NCBI RefSeq assembly: GCF_027257155.1
Contig: NZ_JAPWDU010000009.1
Location: 62,001 to 126,000, forward strand
Length of the DNA stretch: 64,000 nt
Source: Cerasicoccus sp. TK19100
Lineage (GTDB): Bacteria > Verrucomicrobiota > Verrucomicrobiia > Opitutales > Cerasicoccaceae
Direction of reading: 5' to 3'
The notes under the pieces were generated by a model, which was not told the origin of the DNA, searched no databases, and worked only from the letters and a program-made list of their open reading frames with translations. Both the position numbers and the translations under genes were made by a program. Positions 53,640 through 62,191 of the stretch are shown one piece after another (the first letter of the stretch is position 1; every line of letters starts with the position of its first letter).

Positions 53640-54385
53640 AGGTATTAGCAGTTTATAATATTAAGGGCGGGGTCGGCAAGACTGCTGCGTCGGTAAACCT
53701 CGCGTATCTTTCTGCGCAAGCAGGCAACCGGACGCTTTTATGCGACTTGGATCCGCAGGGCTCTTCCTCGTATTACTTTCGGGTTCGGCCGGATAAAAAA
53801 CATGGCCCGAAGCGTCTGTTGCAAGGCGGCAAAAAACTCGACCGCGAGATCCGTGAATCGGATTACCCGAATTTGCATTTGTTGCCTTCAGCGATGGCTT
53901 ATCGTAATCTCGATATCGAGCTCGATCACTCGAAACGCTCGAAGAAGCGGCTGAAAGATTCGCTCAAGAGTTTGGTGGGCGAGTATGATGTGGTGGTCAT
54001 TGATTCGCCGCCGAATGTTACTTTGCTCAGCGAGAATATTTTCCGCGCGGCTGATGTAATCCTGGTGCCCGTTATTCCCACGACGTTGTCTATGCTCACC
54101 TACGGGCAAATCATCGACTTCTTTAAAAAGGAAGGACTGAAGACGCAAAAACTGCGCGCGTTCTTCTCCATGGTGGAGCGCCGCAAAAAAATGCACCAGG
54201 ATACGATGGTGCAAATGCGTAAAAAGGATAAGCGTTTCTTGAAACCGGAGATCCCGATGGCGGCTGCTGTTGAAAAAATGGGACTGCACCGGGAGCCGCT
54301 TTTTGGCTTCGATTCTCGCTCCGTGGCGGCCAAGGCCTACCGTGATCTGTGGGACGACGCCTCGATTTTGCTCAAAGAGGCGTAA
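53636..54385 (+). CDS. ParA-family ATPase (orphan)
   Basis: This 249-residue deviant-Walker ATPase has NIKGGVGKTAASVNLAYL at the N-terminus, DLDPQGSSS, and VVIDSPPNVTLLSEN as Walker B. Members without ParB position cellular cargo such as carboxysomes or chemoreceptor arrays. The gene is coupled by a 4-base overlap to the CYTH-CHAD gene, hinting that polyphosphate granules or the CHAD protein are its cargo. No ParB or parS gene is visible nearby. Confidence 0.88.
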   Translation: MKVLAVYNIKGGVGKTAASVNLAYLSAQAGNRTLLCDLDPQGSSSYYFRVRPDKKHGPKRLLQGGKKLDREIRESDYPNLHLLPSAMAYRNLDIELDHSKRSKKRLKDSLKSLVGEYDVVVIDSPPNVTLLSENIFRAADVILVPVIPTTLSMLTYGQIIDFFKKEGLKTQKLRAFFSMVERRKKMHQDTMVQMRKKDKRFLKPEIPMAAAVEKMGLHREPLFGFDSRSVAAKAYRDLWDDASILLKEA

Positions 54386-54460
54386 TTTCGTTGAAATTTT
54401 TGCTGAACTGAGAGTTGACAGCGGGCGCAGAAAGTTTTTTCTTTTTCGCTTCCCTTTAAT

Positions 54461-54538
54461 GGTGGATGTAGCTCAGTTGGTTAGAGCACCGGTTTGTGGT
54501 ACCGGGGGTCGCGGGTTCAAGTCCCGTCTTCCACCCCA
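54461..54538 (+). tRNA. tRNA-His (GTG anticodon)
   Basis: This 78-nt cloverleaf has the extra 5' G(-1) opposite C73 typical of tRNA-His, the GTG anticodon at 54496-54498, a GTTCAAG T-arm, and an encoded CCA end at 54536-54538. One T-T mismatch lies in the acceptor stem (positions 6-67). A TTGACA element at 54415-54420 may be its promoter. Confidence 0.95.
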
Positions 54539-54610
54539 TTTTTCTGGAGCCTACTCCGGGTATTGAGATTTACGGTATTTGGGACCGTCCGGAATCTTCT
54601 GGAATAGTAA

Positions 54611-55075
54611 TTGCTGGTCGTTGCCGTGGACAAAGAATTTTTATCTTGGGCTGAATTTGGCGAGCTCGTTTCCAAGCTGACGGCTGCGGTAACTGAGCTG
54701 CATGAGCAGCGTCCGTTCGATCGAATTGTCGGAATCAGCCGTGGAGGGCTACCAATCGGCGTTAGCTTATCGCACCGACTTAATCTGCCGTTTACGCCGG
54801 TTGAGGTAAAAAGCTACAAGGCGGACAACAGCCAGGGGGACATTATCTTGGACACGCCCCAAGAAGTACTGTCGCGTTGTCGGGGGCATGTTTTGCTAGT
54901 GGATGATCTGGCCGACAGTGGCAAAACGACAGACTTTTTAATGAGTCACCTGCGCGAGTTGACGCAGCCGGAGATCACCATTGCGACGCTGTATTATAAA
55001 AGAACGTCGATCGTGAAGCCGCAATTTTACGTCGAAGAGACGGCGAAGTGGATTGTCTTTCCCTGGGAGGCGTAA
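54611..55075 (+). CDS. Purine-type phosphoribosyltransferase
   Basis: This type I phosphoribosyltransferase has up to 154 residues. The PRPP-binding loop LLVDDLADSGKT and the preceding FDRIVGISRGGLPIGV are typical of the Gpt/xanthine-guanine or hypoxanthine group. It attaches a base to PRPP. The start is uncertain: TTG 54611 or GTG 54626. It leads a plus-strand operon with formamidase, DUF3891 and RidA genes. Confidence 0.85.
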   Translation: MLVVAVDKEFLSWAEFGELVSKLTAAVTELHEQRPFDRIVGISRGGLPIGVSLSHRLNLPFTPVEVKSYKADNSQGDIILDTPQEVLSRCRGHVLLVDDLADSGKTTDFLMSHLRELTQPEITIATLYYKRTSIVKPQFYVEETAKWIVFPWEA

Positions 55076-55092
55076 TCGCTTATTGTTGAAGT

Positions 55093-56040
55093 ATGGAGCA
55101 CTTTTTGGATCGATCGGTAGTGGTGAATCGGTGGAATCGCGATTATCCGCCGCGGTTAACGATTAAGCCCGGCGATACGATTGCTTTCGAAATGCGGGAC
55201 TCCAGTGACGGGCAAGTGCAGCCTGATATGTCGGCGGAGGATTTTGAAAAGATCGACAAGATGCGAATTCATGCGCTGACGGGGCCGGTCTGCATCGAGG
55301 GGGCCGAACCCGGGGATCGGCTGGTTCTCGACATTTTGGAATACCAGCATGAGGGGTGGGGCTGGAGTGGCTTGGTCGACGGGCTCGGCTTACTGGCGGA
55401 AGATTTTTCCGGTCCGTTTTTGCAGACTTGGCGTTTCGAGAATGACGTGACGAAGTCGATGCCAGGTTTAACGATTCCGCTTCGTCCGTTTTGCGGGATC
55501 ATCGGCGTTCAGCCAGCCGAAGTTGGTGAATTTCGGACGCGGCCACCAGGCGTGTTCGGGGGCAACCTCGATGTACGGCATTTGGTGGCGGGTAGTCGCT
55601 TGCATTTGCCGGTGCAAATTCCGGGCGCTGGCCTGTGCGCGGGTGACGCCCATGCAGCGCAGGGAGACGGCGAAGTTTGCCTGAACGGTATGGAGGCACC
55701 CATGACGGTGCGCATGAAAGTAAATTTGGTTAAAGACAGTCCGCTACCGGGGCCATACCTGGAGTGCCCGGGTGAGCTGGAGCCGCGGGAATTTGCTGAG
55801 CATGGATACCATGTTTTTATCGAGTCGGATGCAGACCCGCGTGAAGCCAGTAAGCGTGTGGTTCGCCGCGCGATTGATTACTTGGTCAAGCGGCTGGGGC
55901 TCTCACGGGAGCAGGCATACGTGACGTGCAGCGTCGTGATCCGCCTGAAGATCAGCCAGCTGGTCAACGCGCCGACGATGACGATCTCGGGCTATTTCCC
56001 GGAGGCGGTTTTTGATGAAAGATCGGAGGTGCTGCCGTGA
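55093..56040 (+). CDS. Acetamidase/formamidase family protein
   Basis: This 315-residue FmdA_AmdA family protein hydrolyses short amides such as formamide to the acid and ammonia. Conserved segments are GPVCIEGAEPGDRLVLDIL, GIIGVQPAE, GGNLDVRHLVAGSRLHLPV and GAGLCAGDAHAAQGDGEVC. The last two match the DxR and GDxHxxQGDGE signature carrying metal ligands. It is the second gene of the phosphoribosyltransferase operon. Confidence 0.92.
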   Translation: MEHFLDRSVVVNRWNRDYPPRLTIKPGDTIAFEMRDSSDGQVQPDMSAEDFEKIDKMRIHALTGPVCIEGAEPGDRLVLDILEYQHEGWGWSGLVDGLGLLAEDFSGPFLQTWRFENDVTKSMPGLTIPLRPFCGIIGVQPAEVGEFRTRPPGVFGGNLDVRHLVAGSRLHLPVQIPGAGLCAGDAHAAQGDGEVCLNGMEAPMTVRMKVNLVKDSPLPGPYLECPGELEPREFAEHGYHVFIESDADPREASKRVVRRAIDYLVKRLGLSREQAYVTCSVVIRLKISQLVNAPTMTISGYFPEAVFDERSEVLP

Positions 56041-56864
56041 TTCGCATTGAGGAGAAAGATGCTTGGCTGTTGCTCGGTCATTGTGCGCACGCTAACTTGG
56101 CGGGTGAGTTTGCGCGGCATTGGAAGAACGATCTTTTTCTGCCACCAGAACCATTTGCGCATATTTTGGATGCCGTGGCGCGGCATGATGACAGCTGGGT
56201 GGCTGTCGACGCCATGCCCGTGCTGACGCCCGAGGGTAACCCTTCGGCATTTTCCAGTGAGCTGGTCGGGACGTATGATGCTTTCGAGGAGATCGACTTG
56301 GCTGATTATTTGCGGGTGCGCGGCGAGGCGACGGAAAAGGCGGCTGATCGCGATCCCTATGCGGCGATTTTGATCTCCATGCACACCGTAAATTTGCTGA
56401 CGGAACAGGCGGACTTGAGCACCTTGACGCCGGAGGAGGCGGAAGTTCACGCAGCGTTTATTGAGGGGCAGCTTCAGCGGCAGCAGGCGTTGATTGACCA
56501 GTTGAGAAAAACCGATTTTCCACAAAGCGCACTGGAGGAGTCGTCGCTGCGTCGCGGCTTTGAGTTTCTGCAAGCGTGCGATAGCTTGTCGCTGCTGGTG
56601 GGCGTGGATTTCGCTGAAACGTCAACACTGCGGCATGCCCAGGCAACGCGAAACGGCGGTAAAGTCGTCATCGATTTTACCCCAATGGGGGATGGTGTGT
56701 TTGTGCTGGACCCATATCCATTCGATGAAGTTGGCCTTAGCTTTTTGATCCCGTATGTGCGCGTGCCCAAGGCGGCGACGTCTTGCTTGGCTGATTTTCA
56801 AGCGGCCTTTCTTAACGCGGAGAGCGTTAAGAAGAAGATAACCTTTATTGCTAAATCTCAATGA
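56037..56864 (+). CDS. DUF3891 family protein
   Basis: This 275-residue protein fits DUF3891, with HANLAGEFARHW and AVARHDDSWVAV giving several His/Asp residues suggestive of an HD-type metal site. It starts at GTG 56037 inside the stop of the formamidase gene and shares a 4-base overlap with RidA. Function unknown. The HD-like pattern hints at a metal-dependent hydrolase. Confidence 0.78.
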   Translation: MIRIEEKDAWLLLGHCAHANLAGEFARHWKNDLFLPPEPFAHILDAVARHDDSWVAVDAMPVLTPEGNPSAFSSELVGTYDAFEEIDLADYLRVRGEATEKAADRDPYAAILISMHTVNLLTEQADLSTLTPEEAEVHAAFIEGQLQRQQALIDQLRKTDFPQSALEESSLRRGFEFLQACDSLSLLVGVDFAETSTLRHAQATRNGGKVVIDFTPMGDGVFVLDPYPFDEVGLSFLIPYVRVPKAATSCLADFQAAFLNAESVKKKITFIAKSQ

Positions 56865-57325
56865 GTAGCCCGGAGAGTAGACTTGAGGCCTTAAATATTG
56901 TGCTACCAGCGCCGCCATCTCCCGGCGGAAATTACCTGCCGTATCGGCGCGAGGAACGCCTGGTATTTTTGGCGGGTGTTATTAGCGCATCGGCGACTGC
57001 GGGTGAGTATTTAGGGCAGGTAGGTAATGAGCTTTCGCTTGAGGATGGTTACGGCGCAGCGCGTCTTTGTGCGCTTAATGCGCTCGCGGTTATGCGGTCG
57101 ATCACGGGCTCGCTCAACGATGTGGAGAAGCTGCTCTACGTGGGCGGATACGTGAATGCAATTCCTGCCTACGGCCAAAGCCCATCAGTCATCAACGGCG
57201 CATCGGATCTCTTTGTCGAAATTTTTGGCGACGATGGGAGGCATGCGAGGGCCGCAGTCGCGGTCGCTGGTTTGCCGAAAAATGCCGCCGTGGAAATTCA
57301 GGTAAATCTCAAACTTAAAGCTTAG
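56861..57325 (+). CDS. RidA family protein
   Basis: This 154-residue protein of the YjgF/YER057c/UK114 superfamily has LPAPPSPGGNYLPYRR at the start. LNALAVMRSITGSLNDVEKL and HARAAVAVAGLPKNAAVEIQ are the conserved core with the ligand Arg and a C-terminal Glu. RidA members deaminate or hydrolyse reactive enamine/imine intermediates. Its stop codon overlaps that of the convergent creatininase gene. Confidence 0.9.
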   Translation: MSSPESRLEALNIVLPAPPSPGGNYLPYRREERLVFLAGVISASATAGEYLGQVGNELSLEDGYGAARLCALNALAVMRSITGSLNDVEKLLYVGGYVNAIPAYGQSPSVINGASDLFVEIFGDDGRHARAAVAVAGLPKNAAVEIQVNLKLKA

Positions 57326-58074
57326 AGCAAGGTCTGGATTTGCCGATGTAGCATATCGGCAACCGCGTTGTGCCATGCTTCGCCATCCTTCGCGCTCGCT
57401 TGAGTGGCATCGCCGAGAGTTCCAGAGGGCGTGAAGTCGGCGGTCTTCCAAGCGAAGGTTGCGGGTGCGTTCTCAGGGGCGATGAGTCCTGCGGGAAAAC
57501 GTTCGTCGATCCAGTGGCAGTCTGCCTTTTTCCTATCAACAAGCTCTGGGTGAATGGCCAACATTAGCGAAGTTTCATACTGCCCCGCGTGAATACCGAA
57601 GCGCTCCTCGCGCTCGCTCAATTCTGTGGCCGGATGCGATGATAGAATACCGATCTCGACGGTTGTGGTTTGGGCAATCTCCAACGCGGTGGTACGCAAT
57701 ACGGGTGAGTTTCCACCGTGAGTGTTCAGGACGGCGATGCGGCGAAATCCCCACTGTTCCAATTGCTGAACTGTTCCGAGCATTTGGTCGCGCAGCGATT
57801 CGGCGGAGATACTGAGCGTGCCGGGGAAGCCGTCGTGCTCGTTGCTCTTACCGACTAAAATCGGTGGCGCGATCCAGACCGGATCGTTATTGTCTAGGCG
57901 CGTTAACACGCGCTTTAAAAATGCGTGACCGAGAAGTGAATCGACGCCAATCGGCAGGTGGGGACCATGCTGCTCGATGGCCCCCGTTGGCAAGAGCACC
58001 AGCGATTTCGGATCGCGCGCGGCATCCGCGATTTGCACCGGAGTCATGGACAGAAGCTGACGCTCAAGGCTCAC
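57322..58074 (-). CDS. Creatininase-family amidohydrolase (intact active site)
   Basis: This 250-residue protein has the creatininase fold. Metal ligands are intact: Glu34 and His36 in GAIEQHGPHLPIGVD, Asp45, His119 in NTHGGN, and Glu167 in HAGQYETS. Family enzymes open creatinine, but the fold also includes archaeal ArfB, which removes formate from formamidopyrimidine nucleotides. It starts at GTG 58074, overlapping the previous stop by 4 bases. It is the last gene of a six-gene operon that also holds a GTP cyclohydrolase II-like gene, which makes a deformylase role plausible. Confidence 0.9.
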   Translation of the reverse strand: MSLERQLLSMTPVQIADAARDPKSLVLLPTGAIEQHGPHLPIGVDSLLGHAFLKRVLTRLDNNDPVWIAPPILVGKSNEHDGFPGTLSISAESLRDQMLGTVQQLEQWGFRRIAVLNTHGGNSPVLRTTALEIAQTTTVEIGILSSHPATELSEREERFGIHAGQYETSLMLAIHPELVDRKKADCHWIDERFPAGLIAPENAPATFAWKTADFTPSGTLGDATQASAKDGEAWHNAVADMLHRQIQTLL

Positions 58075-58622
58075 GATTGTGCCTCCGGTGTATAGGGTGT
58101 GATGGGCGGAAAATTCAATGCTTCGCGGAGAATGTTTGCCAGCGATGGTTGGCTTGATTGCGCGTCGGGATCCAGGAATAGATTGAAGACCTGCATGTCG
58201 GTTTGGATGCGTAACTCGCGAGCGATGGTATCTAGCCAGTCTCCGAGTGCGGAGTTGCTGTGGACAAAGGCGATCTTCGCAACGTTTGAGCGATGGACTG
58301 ATTGGGCGATTTCCATGATGGTCCGTGATGCATTGGGCAGTGAAGTTCCGAACGCTACGCCAGGCACGATGTTCGGAACATGCCGGAAAGCAGGCAGGAT
58401 GCGAATGCCGCCCGCCGCCACATCGATTTCATGAAGCGCGTGGTTCAGTGATTGCCATAGGCTTTGCTCCGCAAAGTTTAATGGCTGGTCAGGCTTATTG
58501 GCGAGCAATGCGCAAACGGGCTGAATCGCCATCTTGGGAAGCTGTAACGAGTCCGCTTGAAACGCCGGCCATGGCAGCGTGTGCCAGGCTAAATGATCAT
58601 TAATTGGTATCAGTTTCGTCAT
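58071..58622 (-). CDS. Degenerate creatininase-like protein
   Basis: This 183-residue protein resembles the central part of a creatininase-family protein (GVAFGTSLPNASRTIMEIAQ, then KIAFVHSNSALGDWLDTIAR), aligning with the NTHGGN region of its neighbour. It lacks the N-terminal EQHG metal motif and the C-terminal HAGxxETS motif. It retains one His (121). It overlaps the intact creatininase and the amidohydrolase genes by 4 bases each. It may be a non-catalytic partner or an eroded paralogue. The family call is an inference from pattern and position. Confidence 0.6.
   Translation of the reverse strand: MTKLIPINDHLAWHTLPWPAFQADSLQLPKMAIQPVCALLANKPDQPLNFAEQSLWQSLNHALHEIDVAAGGIRILPAFRHVPNIVPGVAFGTSLPNASRTIMEIAQSVHRSNVAKIAFVHSNSALGDWLDTIARELRIQTDMQVFNLFLDPDAQSSQPSLANILREALNFPPITPYTPEAQS
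58462..58476. repeat. CTTTG-N5-CAAAG palindrome, copy 7
   Basis: CTTTGCTCCGCAAAG lies in the degenerate creatininase-like gene. Confidence 0.8.
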
Positions 58623-59848
58623 GCTTTCCGCTGGTGGATGGTGTGCCCGTTGCGCACGGTTTGCCGAATGTCAGCTGGTTGGCATCGGGTGACGATGGTT
58701 GCCGCGCAGTGGTGGGAGGTGCGTAGCGTCGGCGACGAAAAATCGAATTCAACAAACGAAGCGGGCAAGCCAACCGACAACTCGCCCGGCAGTTCGCTGC
58801 CCCATCGCGTGAGGGCTACATTGCTGGTCACCATTTTTAAAGTAACCGTTGGGTCGATCTGATTCTGATTGCCGAACTGCGAGCGTGCGAGTTTGTAGGT
58901 GAAGTCCAGCTCTGCCATCAGGTTGGCCCCATTGAGCATCGCGTTGTCTGTGCCCAACAGCAGTGGCACGCCAGCCTGAAGGAGCTTCGCCACCGGGGGC
59001 AACGGGAGCCCAAGTGTGGCGTTTGCGCGCGGGTTGATTGCCACAGGAATGTTAGCGCTTACGATACGTGCAATCTCTTCGTCATTGGCGACGGTTAGAT
59101 GGACGATTAAATCGGGCTGAAGAATTTCGATCGCGCGTTGCAGGTCGCCGAGTTCGGTTCGCGCAAGGCTGGTGTCGCGATAGGATGCATCTTCCAGGCA
59201 ATGAATGGTCTTGGCTTTGTTAGCCTCCGTGCAAATGGAGGCGATGGTTTGCCAAGCCGTATCGGTCTGGTCGTTCATCGTGCTTTCGGAGAAGCCATCG
59301 GACTCCTGCAAAATCTCATGCAGTTCCGCGATGAATGTATCGGGCAGTGGTTCCTGATTTTTCTCCAACTGCTCAGCGGAAAAAGGGACGCCGTCGAACT
59401 GGCTTAGGATTACCGAGTGCACACCGACTGCTTGCGCGGTTTCGCGCAATCGGCGGCAGCCCTCAAGGCCTTGCTCGCGAAAGTCGAAGTGGGCGATTGT
59501 TCCCGATGCAGCCATTGCTTGAAGATAGCCCTTCATCGCGTCCAGGTGTTCATTCCTTGGTACCGTAGCGAGTGATTGGTATTTGAATCCGTTAGGCCGG
59601 AAGAAAGCCTCGGCGAGGGTGAGGCGCGTTGCGGCATCCGCCAGAAAACAGTCGCCCACATGGGTATGGCCATTAACAAAGGCTGGTGCGATGACCGGGC
59701 GTTTGCCAATGGGCTGAGGTGCCTTGCCTCTGATGTCCATCCGCGTGATTCTACCGTCCTCATACTCGAATGAAGAGCACAGGAACGGCTCCAGTTCCGG
59801 GCCTGATAAAACCACGCAGTCATTGATTCGTCCGGAGCGTTCAGTCAT
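58619..59848 (-). CDS. Amidohydrolase (cytosine/guanine deaminase-like)
   Basis: This 409-residue amidohydrolase-superfamily TIM barrel has likely metal ligands His61 and His63 in VNGHTHVGD, a His/Glu pair in IHCLED, a His in LIVHLTVAND, and the Asp in LGTDNAMLNG. The pattern fits cytosine deaminase, SsnA and atrazine-chlorohydrolase relatives that deaminate heterocycles. It overlaps amidase by 8 bases and the degenerate creatininase gene by 4. In this operon it is a candidate for deaminating a pyrimidine. Confidence 0.88.
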   Translation of the reverse strand: MTERSGRINDCVVLSGPELEPFLCSSFEYEDGRITRMDIRGKAPQPIGKRPVIAPAFVNGHTHVGDCFLADAATRLTLAEAFFRPNGFKYQSLATVPRNEHLDAMKGYLQAMAASGTIAHFDFREQGLEGCRRLRETAQAVGVHSVILSQFDGVPFSAEQLEKNQEPLPDTFIAELHEILQESDGFSESTMNDQTDTAWQTIASICTEANKAKTIHCLEDASYRDTSLARTELGDLQRAIEILQPDLIVHLTVANDEEIARIVSANIPVAINPRANATLGLPLPPVAKLLQAGVPLLLGTDNAMLNGANLMAELDFTYKLARSQFGNQNQIDPTVTLKMVTSNVALTRWGSELPGELSVGLPASFVEFDFSSPTLRTSHHCAATIVTRCQPADIRQTVRNGHTIHQRKA

Positions 59849-61133
59849 CTTGAGTCGTCGTGGTGAGCAGTTGAAATAAAGACGGTAAAATTTGCCGCCA
59901 ACGGCTAGTGGGCATTAAGCACTGAATGCCGATGGTTGTCGAGGCCGACGATGGCAGCGGAATGGTTAGCACGGGAAGTCCGGCGAGGCTGGCCGGCGCT
60001 GTTTGCCGGAGCAGTTCCTCGCGCTGGACCTCGGTCATCGTTTGTTTCGGCGTGGGAGATTCGGTAACTGGGAGTAGCGCAATATCGCAGTGTTGAAACA
60101 TCTCCTCCAGGTCTTGACAGATCGATTGACGGACGGCGTGCGCTTCGGAAATCTCTTCGCTGGTCCATGCTTCAGCGCGGAGAATTCGGCGTAGCACCGC
60201 CGGGTCATATTGCTTGCGGTGGTTGCGTATCCACGGCCGGTGTAGTGCATAGGCTTCGATACTTTGCAATACAGAGAAAGCCTTGGATACTTGTGGCGCG
60301 AAGAGTTGATGACGCTCGTGCCGCGCATCGATGCAGCCGTTAAATTGATCGCCAATGCCTTTCAACGTAGTATCGCTCATTGGGCCAATGGCGATCACGC
60401 TCAGAGGCTTACTTTCGTTGCTCGGGACCAAGTCGAGTAATGCCAGTGATGCCTGGGCGAGGGTGCTCAGTTTCTTGGTCATCCATCCGACCGTGTCGAA
60501 TGACGGGGCGAGTGTGATGCAGCCTTTGCGCGCCCATTCGTTGGGCGGTAAGCGTAGGCCATAGAGCCCGCAAAATGCTGATGGAACGCGAATCGATCCA
60601 CCGGTATCCGTGCCAAATCCGATGTCCGCGAACCCTTTGGCAACGGCCCAAGCGCTGCCACTACTGGAGCCTCCTGAGACCAACTGCGAGTCGCCGGGAT
60701 GCGGGCAATTTCCACAGTGAGGGTTGGCTCCATCCAGCCCGTAGGCGAACTCGTTCATCTGTGTTTTACCAAGTATTGCCAAGCCCTTTGCTTTGATCGT
60801 TTGCACGAGTGGGCCATCCGCATGTGGCCCGGGGCGTACGGTTTCCAGGAACACTGACGAGGCGTTCGTGGGGTATCCGGCCAAGTCGAAGTTGTCTTTG
60901 AGAACGCACGTTAGCCCGCTCAATGGCTTGTTGGCAATGGCTGCATGTTCGGCGGACTTAATTGCTTCGATGCGTGGCGTTATCGTTGCAAAAACCGCGC
61001 GCTTGGTTGCTGCATCGAGGCTATCGACTTGGCGGTAAAAAGTCTGAATGGAATCGTGGTTGCGAGCGTGGGTAGTCGACTGGCTGCTGGCGGCCATTGC
61101 GCCCTTACCGTGGTGCTCGCGATCAACGCTCAC
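59841..61133 (-). CDS. Amidase signature family protein
   Basis: This 430-residue amidase has the Ser-Ser-Lys triad: Lys79 in CVLKDNFDLAG, Ser156 in SGGSSSGSAWA, and nucleophile Ser180 in GTDTGGSIRVP. Relatives include GatA, allophanate hydrolase and indole-acetamide hydrolase. It starts at GTG 61133, in a GTGA overlap with the SIS gene stop. It could cleave a linear carboxamide or ureido product of the amidohydrolase step. Confidence 0.88.
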   Translation of the reverse strand: MSVDREHHGKGAMAASSQSTTHARNHDSIQTFYRQVDSLDAATKRAVFATITPRIEAIKSAEHAAIANKPLSGLTCVLKDNFDLAGYPTNASSVFLETVRPGPHADGPLVQTIKAKGLAILGKTQMNEFAYGLDGANPHCGNCPHPGDSQLVSGGSSSGSAWAVAKGFADIGFGTDTGGSIRVPSAFCGLYGLRLPPNEWARKGCITLAPSFDTVGWMTKKLSTLAQASLALLDLVPSNESKPLSVIAIGPMSDTTLKGIGDQFNGCIDARHERHQLFAPQVSKAFSVLQSIEAYALHRPWIRNHRKQYDPAVLRRILRAEAWTSEEISEAHAVRQSICQDLEEMFQHCDIALLPVTESPTPKQTMTEVQREELLRQTAPASLAGLPVLTIPLPSSASTTIGIQCLMPTSRWRQILPSLFQLLTTTTQDD

Positions 61134-62188
61134 TCGGTGGCATCCTTTAGGGTGAATGGTTGGTTGAGCGCATAGCCTTCGCCATCCAGCCCCTTGCCCG
61201 GCCAGTCGATAAGGTTTGCGCCAGAGCGCCGTGCGGCTTCGGCGACGATCTGGTTTAGCACGCTCTCGTAGTAGAAGATTGCGAATGGCTCGGGTAGTGG
61301 CGACGTGATCACGTGTGCCGTATTGATTCGGTTGAACAGGTCAGACGTGTCGTTAACGAGTGCTTGCTCAGCCGCTTCGGCGCTGGTGAATAGCCAACGG
61401 TGGGCCGGTGTTACGATTTCGGCTTGAAAAGGACCGTGTGAATAATCGAACAGATCACGCACGCGCGGCGCGGGCCGAAAGATGGTTTCGAGCACTTTGG
61501 CGCTCAAATTTTGCGCGTAAAGCTGAGTCGGATTGGCGAAATAAAAATCTACGCCGGCCAAGAGCTCATCCGCCAAAGTGTGGATCGATTGTTGAGCTCG
61601 GAAGTCCGCTTGGATCGCCGTAAGAATCTCGGGCTTCGGTAGCTTTTTATTACCAATGTTGGCGGCGATTATCAATGCCGTTGCCATTGCGCAGACCGGG
61701 CCGATGACGCGCGGCAAAATTTCAAATTCGTTTTCCAGCGGGTGTCGAACGATTGTCGCGCCTTGCTTGGCCAAGGTTTGCAGTAGCTCGGCTCGGTCAC
61801 CTTTGCCGGCTTGGGATTGGCCTTGCTCTGTTGATGATGTCACCAGTGTAAGGCCTGAAAACTGCCTGCGCTGGGCAAGCGCAATCTGAGCGTTTGGGGC
61901 CAGCCCTTGTGTAAACACAACCAAGTGGCGAGCATCACGACGCTGCGCTGGCATGCTGTAAAACTGATTCAGCGGGAGGAATTCGGCGCGAACGGGTGTC
62001 CACAGATTGAGCAAGCGCACGAGGTAGCGGGCCGCAGCTTCAGAGCTTCCCATGCCGGTTGCCACGACGCCTCTGGATGCGGCAAGAGGTTCGAGCGATG
62101 GCAATTCCAGCCCGAGCGTTTGATCCAAATACTCCGGAATCTGTGCAAGCCTTTGGCTTAGCGTTTCGTGACCCAAAGTGTCCGCCAT
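61130..62188 (-). CDS. SIS-domain protein
   Basis: This 352-residue double SIS-type protein has VVATGMGSSEAAARYLV near residue 41 as the phosphosugar-binding loop, and a second half with DYSHGPFQAEI and TSDLFNRINTAHVITSPL. It lacks a glutamine amidotransferase domain, unlike GlmS. It probably binds a phosphosugar such as ribose-phosphate or an aminosugar phosphate. It begins 3 bases after the cyclohydrolase-like gene stop. Confidence 0.75.
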   Translation of the reverse strand: MADTLGHETLSQRLAQIPEYLDQTLGLELPSLEPLAASRGVVATGMGSSEAAARYLVRLLNLWTPVRAEFLPLNQFYSMPAQRRDARHLVVFTQGLAPNAQIALAQRRQFSGLTLVTSSTEQGQSQAGKGDRAELLQTLAKQGATIVRHPLENEFEILPRVIGPVCAMATALIIAANIGNKKLPKPEILTAIQADFRAQQSIHTLADELLAGVDFYFANPTQLYAQNLSAKVLETIFRPAPRVRDLFDYSHGPFQAEIVTPAHRWLFTSAEAAEQALVNDTSDLFNRINTAHVITSPLPEPFAIFYYESVLNQIVAEAARRSGANLIDWPGKGLDGEGYALNQPFTLKDATE

Positions 62189-62191
62189 ATG

